A stretch of 15,175 nucleotides of DNA, taken from Actinomycetes bacterium. GTDB lineage: Bacteria > Actinomycetota > Humimicrobiia > JAHJRV01. The stretch is taken from positions 1 to 15,175 of the forward strand of contig DAOWJR010000016.1 of NCBI GenBank assembly GCA_030640275.1. The letters are read 5' to 3'. The notes beneath the pieces were generated by a model that was not told the DNA's origin, searched no databases, and was given only the letters and a program-made list of their open reading frames with translations. The position numbers and the translations under genes were made by a program. Positions 1 through 9,654 of the stretch are shown in pieces (position 1 is the stretch's first letter; every line of letters starts with the position of its first letter).

Positions 1-1881
1 GTAACAGATTATGTAAGTAGAATATATAACATTGCAAAATCAGTAAACAATAGAGCTGTTGGTTTTGCAATGATCCTTCTACAAAAAAGAATGGTTTCAT
101 CAATTGCAGCTATAAGATCTTCTTTAAAAAATAGACTTTCAAATTTAATTAAAGAATTTGTTCCAACTCTTACAATAGAAGAGAAAACAAGATTAAAAGA
201 TTATATAAAAGACCCAGATTCTTTAGATGACTGGGAAAAGGAAAGATTTGAGAAGAAACTGGAGATTTTAAACTTACCAACTACACCTGAAGAGCTGAAA
301 TTAGAAATAGGATTCTTAAAAACATTAATTGAAATTTCAGAGGCTATAAAAATTGATTCAAAAGCTGAAAAATTAATTGATCTTATAGATGGTATCTTAA
401 AAAAAGATCCGAAAGAAAAAATACTTATATTTACTGAATATGTTGATACACTCAATTATCTAGTAAATTTGATAAAAGAAAAAGGATTTAAGTATGTTAC
501 TATTCATGGTTCAATGCCAATGGAAGAAAGAGAATTGAAAGAAGAAATATTTAAATCAGAAAATACAAATATATTGGTAGCAACAGATGCAGCAGGTGAG
601 GGAATAAACTTACAATTTTGTCATATTATGGTAAATTATGACCTTCCTTGGAATCCAAATCGTATAGACCAAAGAATTGGGAGATTACATCGTTATGGTC
701 AAAAGAGAGATGTTAAAGTACATAATTTTTTTATATCGGATACTAGAGAGGGATTAATACTTATAAGACTTATGGAGAAAGTAAAATTGATTGAATCTGA
801 ACTTGGTGGAAAGATATCAGAGATTATTGGTTTTATATTAGAGGGAGTTAATCTTCAAGATCTAATAATGAATGCAATAGCTGAAAATAAACCCATTGAA
901 GCAACTATGAAAGATATAGAATTAGCTATAAGAGAAAGAAAATCTGCTTATAAGAAAATAGAAGAGACCTTTTTAATGGATTTAAGAAAATTCGATTTAG
1001 AAAATACCTTAAAATTAATAAAAGATAGCTATAAAAAATCAGCATCAGAAAAAGATATAGAAAATTTTGTAAGAGCATTTCTTGGTAATATTGGAGACAA
1101 AATAGAACCCACTAGGTTTAAAGAAATTTATAGAATTACACCTCCTAAAGAAATTTTAACAACTGGAATTAAAAACAAATATGAAAAAATTACTTTTTCA
1201 AAAGAAATAGCAAAGAAAAAAGGTTCAATTGTAGAATTTATGGTATTTGGCCACCCCCTTTTGGAAGAAATAATAAAATATTGTAAGGATAAATCATTTG
1301 ATTTTGGAGGAAGGACAGCATTAAAAGCATCTGACAAATTGAAATTTCCTGGAATTCTCTTTAACTTTATAATGAAATTTATAGATGGAACAGGAAAAAT
1401 ACTAAGTGAAAAATTACTTCCTATTTATGTTGATATAGAAAAGAAACATGAAATATTCAAAATAGATAAAGTGTTAGAATTAAGAAATCTTAAGGATAAA
1501 GAAGCTCACTCACAATTAATTAAAGATATTTGCAGAGATTGTCTAAGTTTATATGAAATATCAGAAGAAAAAGCTATAGAGGAAGTAATTAATTATTCAT
1601 TAAAAGTTGAAAAAAAGAAAAATAGAGAAATAAGAATTAAAAGAAGCGATGCTAATGCTTATTTTAATCCTCGAATAGTTCAAATTAAAAAAAGGATTGC
1701 TGACTATAAGCAGAGATTAATAAAAGGTGAGGATATGGAGATAGCTATACGAGGAGAGCAAGCAAGATTAAAAGACTTGAAAGAAAAGTATGAATCTTAT
1801 TTAGAAAAACTTAATGTAGAAAAGCGGGTTATAGAAGAGATGCCAGAGCTTTTATCAGCTGCTGTAATTATTCCAAATTAA
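1..1881 (+). CDS. SNF2-family helicase, C-terminal part (5' end outside window); DrmD-like
   Basis: The frame is open from base 1, so the start lies upstream; the ATG at 70 has no ribosome site and is internal. The visible 626 residues hold the second RecA lobe of a superfamily 2 SNF2-like ATPase: a motif IV-like ILIFTEY strand near base 420, motif V (ATDAAGEG, bases 580-603) and motif VI (RIDQRIGRLHRYGQ, 661-702). The Walker A and DEAH lobe would be upstream. About 380 residues of charged helical sequence follow, ending in a coiled coil. Helicases of this build with an adenine methylase directly downstream occur in class 1 DISARM (DrmD) and in stand-alone helicase-methylase pairs. Expected role is ATP-driven DNA translocation in restriction of foreign DNA. 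The next gene starts 14 bp after the stop, so the two are surely cotranscribed. Helicase identity is firm; the DISARM label is inference. Confidence 0.88.
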   Translation, partial: VTDYVSRIYNIAKSVNNRAVGFAMILLQKRMVSSIAAIRSSLKNRLSNLIKEFVPTLTIEEKTRLKDYIKDPDSLDDWEKERFEKKLEILNLPTTPEELKLEIGFLKTLIEISEAIKIDSKAEKLIDLIDGILKKDPKEKILIFTEYVDTLNYLVNLIKEKGFKYVTIHGSMPMEERELKEEIFKSENTNILVATDAAGEGINLQFCHIMVNYDLPWNPNRIDQRIGRLHRYGQKRDVKVHNFFISDTREGLILIRLMEKVKLIESELGGKISEIIGFILEGVNLQDLIMNAIAENKPIEATMKDIELAIRERKSAYKKIEETFLMDLRKFDLENTLKLIKDSYKKSASEKDIENFVRAFLGNIGDKIEPTRFKEIYRITPPKEILTTGIKNKYEKITFSKEIAKKKGSIVEFMVFGHPLLEEIIKYCKDKSFDFGGRTALKASDKLKFPGILFNFIMKFIDGTGKILSEKLLPIYVDIEKKHEIFKIDKVLELRNLKDKEAHSQLIKDICRDCLSLYEISEEKAIEEVINYSLKVEKKKNREIRIKRSDANAYFNPRIVQIKKRIADYKQRLIKGEDMEIAIRGEQARLKDLKEKYESYLEKLNVEKRVIEEMPELLSAAVIIPN

Positions 1882-1895
1882 TTAGGGAGAAAAAA

Positions 1896-4800
1896 ATGAA
1901 GGAAAAAGATTTCTTAAAAAATAATAGATTATTTTCTGATTATTATTTAAAAGAGTTACTTCCAAAAGAACCAATTTGGGATATTGATGTAAGTGAAACC
2001 TTTAGTAAAATAAAAGAGATATACGAAAGGAAAAAAGACATAGTTGCAGAATTAAATGAACGCTCATTAGAAGATCAGTTTATAAGACCAATTTTAAAAA
2101 TACTTAGTCATAAATGGGAAGTAGAACCAAGTCTTAAAAATTATAAAAAACCAGATTATTCTTTTTATGAAACAGAGGAAGAAAAAGTTAAAGCAGAATT
2201 ATCAAAAGATTATTTTGGGAATGCTATTGCTGTAGGAGAAATAAAGAGATGGGAAAGACCTCTTGATAAAAAATTAAAGGATGAATCTGACCCATTTGAA
2301 GTTTATTCCCCTTCTCTACAAATGGAGAGGTATTTATGGTTTACTGAAGTAAAATGGGGAATTTTAACTAACGGAAGGTTATGGAGAATTTATGAAAGAG
2401 GTACATCTAATAAACTGGATATTTATTATGAAGTTGATTTAATTAATATCTTAGAAAATTATGATTTAGAAGCTTTTAAATATTTTCATTTATTCTTTAG
2501 AAAAGAAGCTTTCCCAGATTTTTTGGACAAAGTATATGAAGAAAGTATAGATTATGCAAAGGCTGTTGGTGAAGATTTAAAAAGCAATGTTTATAAAGCA
2601 ATTAGAATTTTAGCAAATGGATTTTTAGAAACTCCAGGAAACAATTTATCTATAGACAACCTTCAAGAGATACATGATAACTCTTTAATCTTTTTATATA
2701 GACTGTTGTTTATTCTTTATGCAGAATCTAGAGGACTTTTACCCTTACAAAAATCAATATATAGAGAATCCTATAGTATTTATTCTATTAAAAAAGTAAT
2801 AGCAAAGAAAAAAGATAGAAATGAATCTATACCTATTTTGCAAAAAAGTTATTGGGGTAAAATTAAGGTTTTATTTGAACTTATTAATAGTGGAAGTGAA
2901 TCTTATGATATTTCTAAAGATGAATTCTTTGTTCCACCTTATAATGGGGGGTTATTTAATCCAGATAAAAATACATTTTTAGAAAAAAATGAAATTTCAG
3001 ATTATTTTACAGCTAACGTCATTGATTTATTATCAAGGTCTACTATTAAAAATGAAGTTGGAAAAGCATTTGTTGATTATTCAAGTCTTGATATAAGACA
3101 TTTGGGCTCAATATATGAAGGTTTATTAGAAAATAAGTTGAAAGTAGCTCAAGAAGATATGTCTACTATAAAAAGTGGTAGAAAAGAAATCTGGATAAAA
3201 TCTAAGGAGCTAGGTAATAGAAAAGCAATAGATAATGTATTAAAGGGAAAACTTTATCCAGTTACTGATAAAGGTGAAAGAAAGGCTACAGGATCATACT
3301 ATACTCCTGATTATATTGTTAAATATATTGTTGAAAATACAATAGGACCACTAATTGAGGAGAAAAGAAGTAAATTAGAAAGAGAAGAAGACTTAATCGA
3401 TGAAATTCTATCTTTAAAAATATTAGATCCTGCAATGGGATCAGGTCATTTTTTAGTAGAAGCTACAGATTTTATTGCAGGAAGTCTTGTAGAAGCATTA
3501 GGTGCAAGTCCAAAAGAGATCGAAGAAGAGGATATTAGGTGGGCAAGAAGGGAAGTAGTAGAAAAATGTATCTATGGGGTTGATTTGAATCCATTAGCGG
3601 TAGAACTGGCAAAACTCTCACTTTGGTTATCTACTGTATCGAAAGATAAACCACTGTCCTTTTTAGATCACCATCTTAAATGTGGAAATAGTTTGATTGG
3701 AGTAAGAATTGAAGATTTAGCTGAACTCCCTGATATAAAAAGCAAAAAGATGAAAAAGATGATTGGTCAAATTTCTACATATGAAATTTTATTCAATAAA
3801 AAGATAGAAGTATTGTTAAATAATAGGAAACTTATAGAAGAATTACCATCTGAAAAAGTAGAACAGATTAGAGAAAAAGAAAAATATGAGGAAGAATTCA
3901 GGAAAAAAATTGAACGTTTTAAACAAATTGCAGATTTATGGACAAGTATTTATTTTGGTAATGAAATCTCATGGCAAAATTATATTACAGTACAGGATAA
4001 ATTAGAATCATCAGGACAAGAATGGCAAGAAATTCTGGATGAAGAATGGTTTGAAATAGGACTTAATATTTATAAAGAAAAAAAATTTTTTCATTGGGAA
4101 CTTGAATTCCCTGAAATTTTTTATGAAGGGGATAGAAAAAAAGAAAATCCAGGATTTGATGTAGTAATGGGAAATCCGCCTTATGTCAGGCAGGAATTGA
4201 TAAAAGAGCAAAAGCTATTATTTAAAGAATTGTACCCAGAGGTTTATACAGGCACCGCAGATCTATGTGTCTATTTTGTTAAGAGAAGTTTGGATTTAAC
4301 AAAATCAGGATGTTATCATTCCTTTATTATCACAAATAAATGGGTGCGAGCAAACTATGGGGAAAATTTAAGAAAGTATTTGACAGAAAATGTAGAGATT
4401 GATGAAATTGTTGATTTTACTGGAATAAAAGTTTTTGAAGGTTCTACAATTGATGTTTTGGTGTATACATTTAAGAATAAGGAACAAAAAGATAATAAGT
4501 TAAGATATTGTGATTATAAAAATTCTACTCGACATAATATTAAGGAGTATGTAGAAAAAAATAGTTTTGATATTGAACAGGAAACACTAAAACAAGGTTG
4601 GATTCTTTACCCAAAAGAAGTTTTAGAGATTAAGAAGAAAATTGAAAAAGTTGGGGAATCATTAAAGGAATGGGATGTTAAAATTTATCGTGGAATAGTA
4701 ACTGGTTTTAACAAAGCGTTTATAATCACACAAGAGAAAAGGAATGAGTTGATAAAGAAAGATAAGAGATATGAAGAACTTATTAAACCTGTTTTAGAAG

Positions 4801-5594
4801 GGAAAAATATAACAAAATGGAATTTAAAGTGGGAAAATAATTATATTATTCTGTCATATGAAAAAACTATAAATAATATTGAGAATTATCATGAATTAAA
4901 AAATCATTTTTTGAAATATATTGATAAATTAAAAAATATGAGCCATGTTAAAAAAGGTAGAGATTGGTGGACTTTGCAATCACCAAAGGAATATTCTCTT
5001 TTTAAGGTACAAAAAATAGTATATCCTGACATTTCAAAAGAAGTTGCATTTACATATGATAATTCTGGTTTTATTGGAACAAATACTACATACAATATTT
5101 CATCAAATAATATTGATTTAAAATTATTGTGTCTGTTATTAAACAGCAATCTTATTGGATTTTACTTCAAACTAATTAGTAATACTTTAGGAAGTGTAGC
5201 ATATCGGTTTTTTACACAATATGTTGAACAACTTCCAATAAAAATTCTACAAAACCAAACCCCATTCATCTGTCTTTGTGACTATATGCTCATCCTAAAT
5301 GAAAGCAAAGAACGCAGAGAATCAGAAAAACAACTAATTGAATTCTTTGACATACAAATTATTGATTCATTGGCTTATGAACTCTACTTTGCTGATGAAT
5401 TAAAGACAAATTTAATTGATTTTGTTTCTCCTTATCTTGTAGATATTTCAAATTTAGATTCTGACTCTGAAAAAATGGATGTTATAAAGGAAGTTTATTT
5501 TAACTTGATTAAAGATAAAGAAATTATAAATTTAATAGAGAAAATAAAAAGTCATAAATGGGTTAAAATAGTTGAAAATTACCAACAAAGTTAA
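1896..5594 (+). CDS. Type IIG-like N6-adenine DNA methyltransferase with PD-(D/E)XK nuclease motif (DrmMI-like)
   Basis: A 1232-residue protein of Eco57I-like layout. Near the N terminus is a likely PD-(D/E)XK nuclease core: P86-D87, then E115-x-K117 in an AVGEIKRW strand. A helical linker covers roughly residues 200-460. The methylase carries the SAM-binding motif LDPAMGSGHF (D511, G515, G517) and the gamma-class catalytic motif NPPY at 760-763. A target-recognition region follows (about 880-1150), and a tail with the DSLAYELYFADEL signature usual for this family. The protein should methylate adenine in a specific DNA site and possibly cut unmodified DNA. The start is set by AGGGAGA at 1884-1890. 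It is complete and lies directly behind the SNF2 helicase gene, which suggests a helicase-assisted restriction-modification or DISARM class 1-like system. Whether the nuclease is active cannot be told from the motif alone. Confidence 0.9.
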   Translation: MKEKDFLKNNRLFSDYYLKELLPKEPIWDIDVSETFSKIKEIYERKKDIVAELNERSLEDQFIRPILKILSHKWEVEPSLKNYKKPDYSFYETEEEKVKAELSKDYFGNAIAVGEIKRWERPLDKKLKDESDPFEVYSPSLQMERYLWFTEVKWGILTNGRLWRIYERGTSNKLDIYYEVDLINILENYDLEAFKYFHLFFRKEAFPDFLDKVYEESIDYAKAVGEDLKSNVYKAIRILANGFLETPGNNLSIDNLQEIHDNSLIFLYRLLFILYAESRGLLPLQKSIYRESYSIYSIKKVIAKKKDRNESIPILQKSYWGKIKVLFELINSGSESYDISKDEFFVPPYNGGLFNPDKNTFLEKNEISDYFTANVIDLLSRSTIKNEVGKAFVDYSSLDIRHLGSIYEGLLENKLKVAQEDMSTIKSGRKEIWIKSKELGNRKAIDNVLKGKLYPVTDKGERKATGSYYTPDYIVKYIVENTIGPLIEEKRSKLEREEDLIDEILSLKILDPAMGSGHFLVEATDFIAGSLVEALGASPKEIEEEDIRWARREVVEKCIYGVDLNPLAVELAKLSLWLSTVSKDKPLSFLDHHLKCGNSLIGVRIEDLAELPDIKSKKMKKMIGQISTYEILFNKKIEVLLNNRKLIEELPSEKVEQIREKEKYEEEFRKKIERFKQIADLWTSIYFGNEISWQNYITVQDKLESSGQEWQEILDEEWFEIGLNIYKEKKFFHWELEFPEIFYEGDRKKENPGFDVVMGNPPYVRQELIKEQKLLFKELYPEVYTGTADLCVYFVKRSLDLTKSGCYHSFIITNKWVRANYGENLRKYLTENVEIDEIVDFTGIKVFEGSTIDVLVYTFKNKEQKDNKLRYCDYKNSTRHNIKEYVEKNSFDIEQETLKQGWILYPKEVLEIKKKIEKVGESLKEWDVKIYRGIVTGFNKAFIITQEKRNELIKKDKRYEELIKPVLEGKNITKWNLKWENNYIILSYEKTINNIENYHELKNHFLKYIDKLKNMSHVKKGRDWWTLQSPKEYSLFKVQKIVYPDISKEVAFTYDNSGFIGTNTTYNISSNNIDLKLLCLLLNSNLIGFYFKLISNTLGSVAYRFFTQYVEQLPIKILQNQTPFICLCDYMLILNESKERRESEKQLIEFFDIQIIDSLAYELYFADELKTNLIDFVSPYLVDISNLDSDSEKMDVIKEVYFNLIKDKEIINLIEKIKSHKWVKIVENYQQS

Positions 5595-6196
5595 TAAATT
5601 ATTTAATTAAAAATATAAAATAACAAATAATCCTCTCTGTAGTAAAATATATTCTTCTTAATTTAGCTTTAACAAAAGATAGTGTGTAAATAAACAATCT
5701 TTAGGTGGAACAATTATTAAGAACTATCATAAGCATTTAATGAATGAGTTAATTAATAAACCAAAAATAGAAAAAATTCCAAAAAAACCTTTCTAATATA
5801 AACTTTCAACAAAAAATGTCGGTAGAATTTAATAAAAGTGTCAATAAAGTTAATATGATAAAGGAAAAAATTAGAAAAACTGATTATTTAATTGACCAAA
5901 TAGTATATAGACTTTATGGATTATCAGAAGAAGAGATAAAAATAGTTGAAAAAGAATAAGGTTAATTAGAGTGAGCTTTTTAAGAGATTTTCAATTTTTT
6001 TAACAAACTTTAATAATTGGTGATTTTTGTGAATTTTATACCGGAATCAAGAAAATTCCATTGTGATTTTGAAGATTATTTTAGATCAAACTGTAAATAT
6101 ATCTTGTTAATAGTGCATATAATATGAATGAAAATTATATTTTAGTGATAATATTTTGCATAAAAATCAAGTGTAAGTCATTAGGAGGAAAATCTA
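5595..6196 (+). other. 602-bp stretch without an intact gene
   Basis: Very AT-rich. The left half holds a decayed methylase 3' end (separate entry). From 5960 to 6196 I see no coding sequence. A TATAAT hexamer at 6118-6123 could serve as the -10 box of the following gene, but no convincing -35 lies at the right distance. AGGAGG at about 6182-6187 is the ribosome site for the ATG at 6197. I see no clear terminator after the methylase gene. Confidence 0.5.
5692..5959 (+). pseudogene. Remnant of the 3' end of a second N6-adenine methyltransferase/type IIG gene
   Basis: The best segment, 5816-5959, encodes a 47-residue tail containing DQIVYRLYGLSEEEIKIVE. In adenine methylases and type IIG enzymes, an (I/V)D..VY.LYGL..EE..IVE motif closes the protein, so this is a recognisable C terminus without the rest. 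Upstream in another frame (about 5692-5796) a stretch with SLGGT and KIEKIPKKPF looks like the end of a target-recognition domain and stops at TAA 5794. A frameshift therefore separates the two pieces. It differs from the tail of the intact methylase just upstream, so it derives from a second, mostly deleted enzyme and not from simple duplication. No ribosome site precedes the ATG at 5816. Confidence 0.6.
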
Positions 6197-7348
6197 ATGG
6201 AGAATAGATTATCATTTGGTATTGGCTGTTTTCACTTTGGAATAAAAAAGACACCACCCTTCAAGTTTAAGGGCTCTGAATACATTAAAGAACTTCGCAC
6301 AGCTCTACAATCCATTTCAAATATTGATAATATAAATATATATTGTGACGATATATTCGAGAATTGGTCAATAGATTTGACGCAAGAATTGCAAAATATA
6401 AAAAGGGGCAAAGGCTTTTTTCCTTAGCCATTTCATATGGTTATTGAATTTGAGGTGTATATACCATTTCGGATTCAAAAACAGTTACTGAAGAGAGGGG
6501 TGGAACTACTTTTACCTTTAGAAACATATACTGAGAGGTTCAAATTTTTACTTCATTATGCCAGTTACTTCCCTGTAACTTTTATTGAACCCGTTAATTC
6601 CTCTCAAGAAAGTACTCCATCTCAAGCAGTAAAAATTGTCCGCGAATTTCTTGAACAAGAGTTTAAAAATTCTAAATCTGATTATATCCAGTTTGAGTGT
6701 TTAGGCCCTAGTCCTTTTCATGCTGACTTTTATATTCAACCAGGAGAAACTAAAGATGTTAATAATGTAGATTGGAGATTTAAAGTCAAGATTTGCCCTA
6801 AGAAAGGCTATGACGAGATAGTATTTTACTTTAATCCAGGAATCTTTACAAAAGCAGAAGAAGCAAAGAGAGCAATTGAAATAGAAGTTAAAATTCAAGA
6901 AGAGTTGGGTTTCTTTTACAATATTGTACAACGCGAAGTTGTGAAAAACCATGATTGGATAAAAATTCAAAAGTTAATTGGAGATTTAGTTTCTATTCAT
7001 CAACTGACTGGGGTTAAAGGCTTTCTAAAAAAGTTTGTACTTTTGAAACGCATAAATGATGCTTTTACTTCTATTACTGTATTTGAAATAGATAAAATAT
7101 TTTCTAATTATGTTCAGCAAAAAGATTACAGGTACATTTATTCTGAGAAAAAAATAGAAACATACTTTCAATCCTATATTGACAAAGAAATAAAGAAACA
7201 ATTTGTTTGTCCCACAAAACAACCGTTTCAACTTATAAGCTTTTTTGAAGGGCGGAGAATAAAGGGCATTGAGAATTTTATGATTCTAATTTCAGCTATT
7301 ATGGGTGGTGTAATTGGATCATTATTAACAATTTTATTATCCAAATGA
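6197..7348 (+). pseudogene. Unrecognised protein with C-terminal membrane helix, interrupted by an in-frame TAG
   Basis: A strong AGGAGG sits 9 bases before the ATG at 6197, and the reading runs 76 codons to a TAG at 6425-6427. The same frame then continues without a break to TAA 7346-7348. The ATG at 6437, only 9 bases past the TAG, has no ribosome site, so the two parts are best read as one gene of 384 codons with a nonsense codon at position 77. I do not recognise the family. Visible features are a conserved-looking LGPSPFHADFYI stretch, a mixed alpha/beta body and a hydrophobic C-terminal segment (roughly the last 24 residues) that looks like a tail anchor. The nuclease-like gene starts 29 bp downstream, so they form an operon. 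Alternatives are two separate products, translation from an internal start, readthrough, or a sequencing error. Confidence 0.6.
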
Positions 7349-7377
7349 TATGTTAAAAATAATACAAGGAGACCTTT

Positions 7378-8415
7378 ATGATAGACTTAATAAAGGATAT
7401 TATTGAGAAGTATAAGACGGACACTTGGTGGCAGGAATCAGAAAGGATGGTTGTTGGTAAATATGGTAAACTATTCCACCCTTCTAATTTAAACAAACTC
7501 ACAAAAGAAGAATTTAAATCCTTCTTATTAATTAAAAATAATCTTCATTGGGATGGAATTCATCGGTAAGGTAATCTGATAACTAAAGATATGGATAAAC
7601 TAAAAAAAGCATTATCGATATTGCTAGATGAAAATAGAGATATTAAAGAGAGACTAAATTTTCTATTTCCCAGGAAAGAAAATAATTATATTGTTGGTTT
7701 AGGGAGAGCTGTAGTTACACCTATTTTATTAGTTGTCTATCCTAAGAAATATGGGGCATGGAATAGTAGAAGTGAAGAAGGTTTAAAAAAATTAAATCTT
7801 TTCCCTTCATTTCCTAGAGGAGCAAGCTTTACTGATAAATATATAAAAATAAATTCTGTTTTAAATGATACTGCTGAGAGATACTCAATTAGCCTTTGGC
7901 AAGTTGATGGAATCTTTGGTGAAATTACAGGTTATAGTCCATTTGAAATTAAAATGCCTGAAGAAGAGATATTTCAAAAAGAAGCAGAAGAATACGGTAT
8001 TGAAAATATCTATAACTTTGGTATGGAGAAACATCTAGAAGACTTCTTAATTTCTAATTGGCAAAGAACATCATTTGGTAAAGATTACAAATTAATTTAT
8101 GAAGAGGGAGATTTAGTAAGTCAGCAATATCCTACTGACATTGGTTATATAGACATTTTAGCGATAAATAAGAAAACAGGTGATTATTTAGTTGTTGAGC
8201 TAAAAAAGGGAAAGTCTTCTGACTCTGTTATTGGACAAATAACTAGATATGTTGCATGGATAAAAGAAAATTTAGCTAAAACAAAAAAAGTTAAAGGAAT
8301 AATAATAGTCTTTGAATCTGATGAAAAGATAAAATATTCTTTAAAGTCTTTATCTGATATTGATTTATATGTTTACAAGGTAAAGTTTAAAATGGAGAAG
8401 GAAAAAATTAAATGA
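7378..8415 (+). pseudogene. NucS/DUF91-type endonuclease-domain protein interrupted by an in-frame TAA
   Basis: AAGGAG precedes the ATG at 7378; codon 64 is TAA (7567-7569), and the frame stays open for 281 more codons. The ATG at 7591 lacks a ribosome site. The sequence before and after the stop (HWDGIHR, stop, GNLIT) reads as one conserved block in which a glutamine (CAA) would fit, so a single C-to-T change is the simplest cause. The C-terminal 130 residues resemble the nuclease domain of NucS/EndoMS (DUF91): a MEKHLEDFL helix, QYPTDIGYIDIL, VVELKKG and GQITRY. Counting from the ATG at 7591, the likely catalytic residues are D188, E203 and K205. The N-terminal part differs from NucS, so this is not the mismatch-repair enzyme but probably a defence or accessory nuclease using the same fold. 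It is inactive at full length unless the stop is bypassed. Confidence 0.65.
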
Positions 8416-8495
8416 CTTTATTTTCTATAAATTTCTTTTATGTTTATACCAATTTTTTAAGATAAAATTGAGAAATAACATAATAAGGAGGGGTT

Positions 8496-8996
8496 ATGGA
8501 ATCCACTAATCTTTTAGGTTATAGTCTCTTAAGTGGACTAATAGGTGCAATAATTGGTGGATTTCTATCATATTTAGGCTCACTCAAAGCAGCTGAAAAG
8601 ACAGTTAATGCTTTATATCAGCAAGAGGTAAAGAAAAGGGAAGAGGAGAAAAAAGAACTAAATAGGAGTGTGGTGAATAGACTATTAGCAGAAGTTAAAG
8701 AAAATTTATCTTTATCAGATAATGTACAAATTTCTCATGCAAAGATAAGATTCATAACAGAAATATGGTCAGCAGTTAAGGGTAATATTTATTTTCTTAA
8801 AGAAGATTTGCAGGAGAATTTACAAAAAGCATATTCAAAAATACATCGTTATAATGTCTTAGCAGACTATGACCAGGAAAAGGTCCCGTTAACAATGGGT
8901 TCTTTAGATAGTGCGATAGTAGAAAGAGCTCAGAAAGTTAAAGAAGCTTTATCATTATGTGAGGAAAAATTAGATAACTTGAGTAAAGAGTATTAA
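8496..8996 (+). CDS. Membrane-anchored coiled-coil protein, function unknown
   Basis: 166 residues behind AAGGAG at 8485-8490. Residues about 8-30 (YSLLSGLIGAIIGGFLSYLG) form one glycine-rich transmembrane helix at the N terminus. A long charged helix (about 35-75, EVKKREEEKKELNR) follows, probably a coiled coil, and then a soluble helical domain. This is the commonplace plan of a membrane-tethered cytoplasmic helical protein. Such proteins are frequent in defence islands, but I recognise no family. It follows the nuclease-like gene by 80 bp on the same strand and may belong to that operon. It is the only unbroken gene between 6.2 and 10.0 kb. Confidence 0.75.
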   Translation: MESTNLLGYSLLSGLIGAIIGGFLSYLGSLKAAEKTVNALYQQEVKKREEEKKELNRSVVNRLLAEVKENLSLSDNVQISHAKIRFITEIWSAVKGNIYFLKEDLQENLQKAYSKIHRYNVLADYDQEKVPLTMGSLDSAIVERAQKVKEALSLCEEKLDNLSKEY

Positions 8997-9282
8997 TTAG
9001 TAAATTAAAAGTAATGGTTTATATTGCCTTATAAAAGTAATTTAATATTTATTAAATTTATAAATTAAAACTTTGTAATTTATTTAAAATATTTCTTACG
9101 ATGATATTAAAAATTTTTACTCATTTAGTAGGGTTTTTTAGTTGGATTGTAGTACCAATGTAAAGAATTTAATAACTCTATTTTTAATCACATCTAGCTT
9201 ACTTATAAATCTTTCATATTTTAACAAACATTCTGTCTCCTTCTTTATTTAGAGACATAATCAAAAACAAAAGGATGAAATA
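8997..9282 (+). other. AT-rich intergenic stretch, no gene seen
   Basis: Almost pure A+T at 9000-9100. A 20-codon ATG-to-stop reading at 9101-9163 ends in a hydrophobic HLVGFFSWIVVPM that could be a scrap of a membrane protein, but it has no ribosome site and is too short to trust. AAGGA at 9271-9275 serves the ATG at 9283. Confidence 0.4.
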
Positions 9283-9632
9283 ATGAATCCATTAAAAAAA
9301 GAATAAAGAGAAAATAAATAATCCTTCTTTTTTATTAAAAGTGATCTTTTGGGCATTAGTAGTAGTTTTTACTTTGATAGTAGGTTATATTACAATTCCA
9401 ATTTTTGGAAGGTATATGGATTTCTATTTTGTAATTGTATCTGAAATTATTTTCTTTATATTAGGTATAGCTTTGATATTTTTTACTATAAGGGAAAGAA
9501 TGGATAAATTACTTAAAAAGTTTTTAATTTTAACAAGAGCTTCTGCTATAGGTTTTTTTCAGTATCTTTTTTGTACGAATCTTTGTAAACTACATCTATC
9601 TTTATATCAGTTGCAAGAAAATTAATGGATAA
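9283..9632 (+). pseudogene. Small multi-pass membrane protein broken at two homopolymers
   Basis: With AAGGA seven bases upstream, the ATG at 9283 starts MNPLKK and then hits a stop. Removing one A from the A7 run (9294-9300) joins it to the long frame that holds three hydrophobic segments (FWALVVVFTLIVGYITI, FYFVIVSEIIFFILGIALIFF and the start of a third). That frame itself becomes implausible after GFF at the T7 run (9553-9559). Removing one T there continues it as SIFFVRIFVNYIYLYI to TAA 9630-9632, a far better membrane segment than the uncorrected end. Both repairs need loss of one base, so each run carries one extra base. The intact protein would have about 114 residues and three or four membrane helices. 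Homopolymer miscalls in the assembly are an alternative to true decay. I do not know its function. Confidence 0.45.
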
Positions 9633-9654
9633 GGAGCTACAGAAGCATGCTTTG

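Noticed and set aside
4011..5149. Minus-strand open frames inside the methylase gene
   Set aside because: They are antisense shadows of AT-rich coding sequence with Phe/Ile/Ser-rich translations and no ribosome sites.
6197..8415. Recoding of TAG or TAA as glutamine genome-wide
   Set aside because: Other genes in the window end normally at TAA or TAG, so these stops cannot be general sense codons; only local readthrough remains possible.
9101..9163. Short hydrophobic reading HLVGFFSWIVVPM as a small membrane protein
   Set aside because: Twenty codons, no ribosome site, inside nearly pure A+T sequence; at most a scrap of a former gene.
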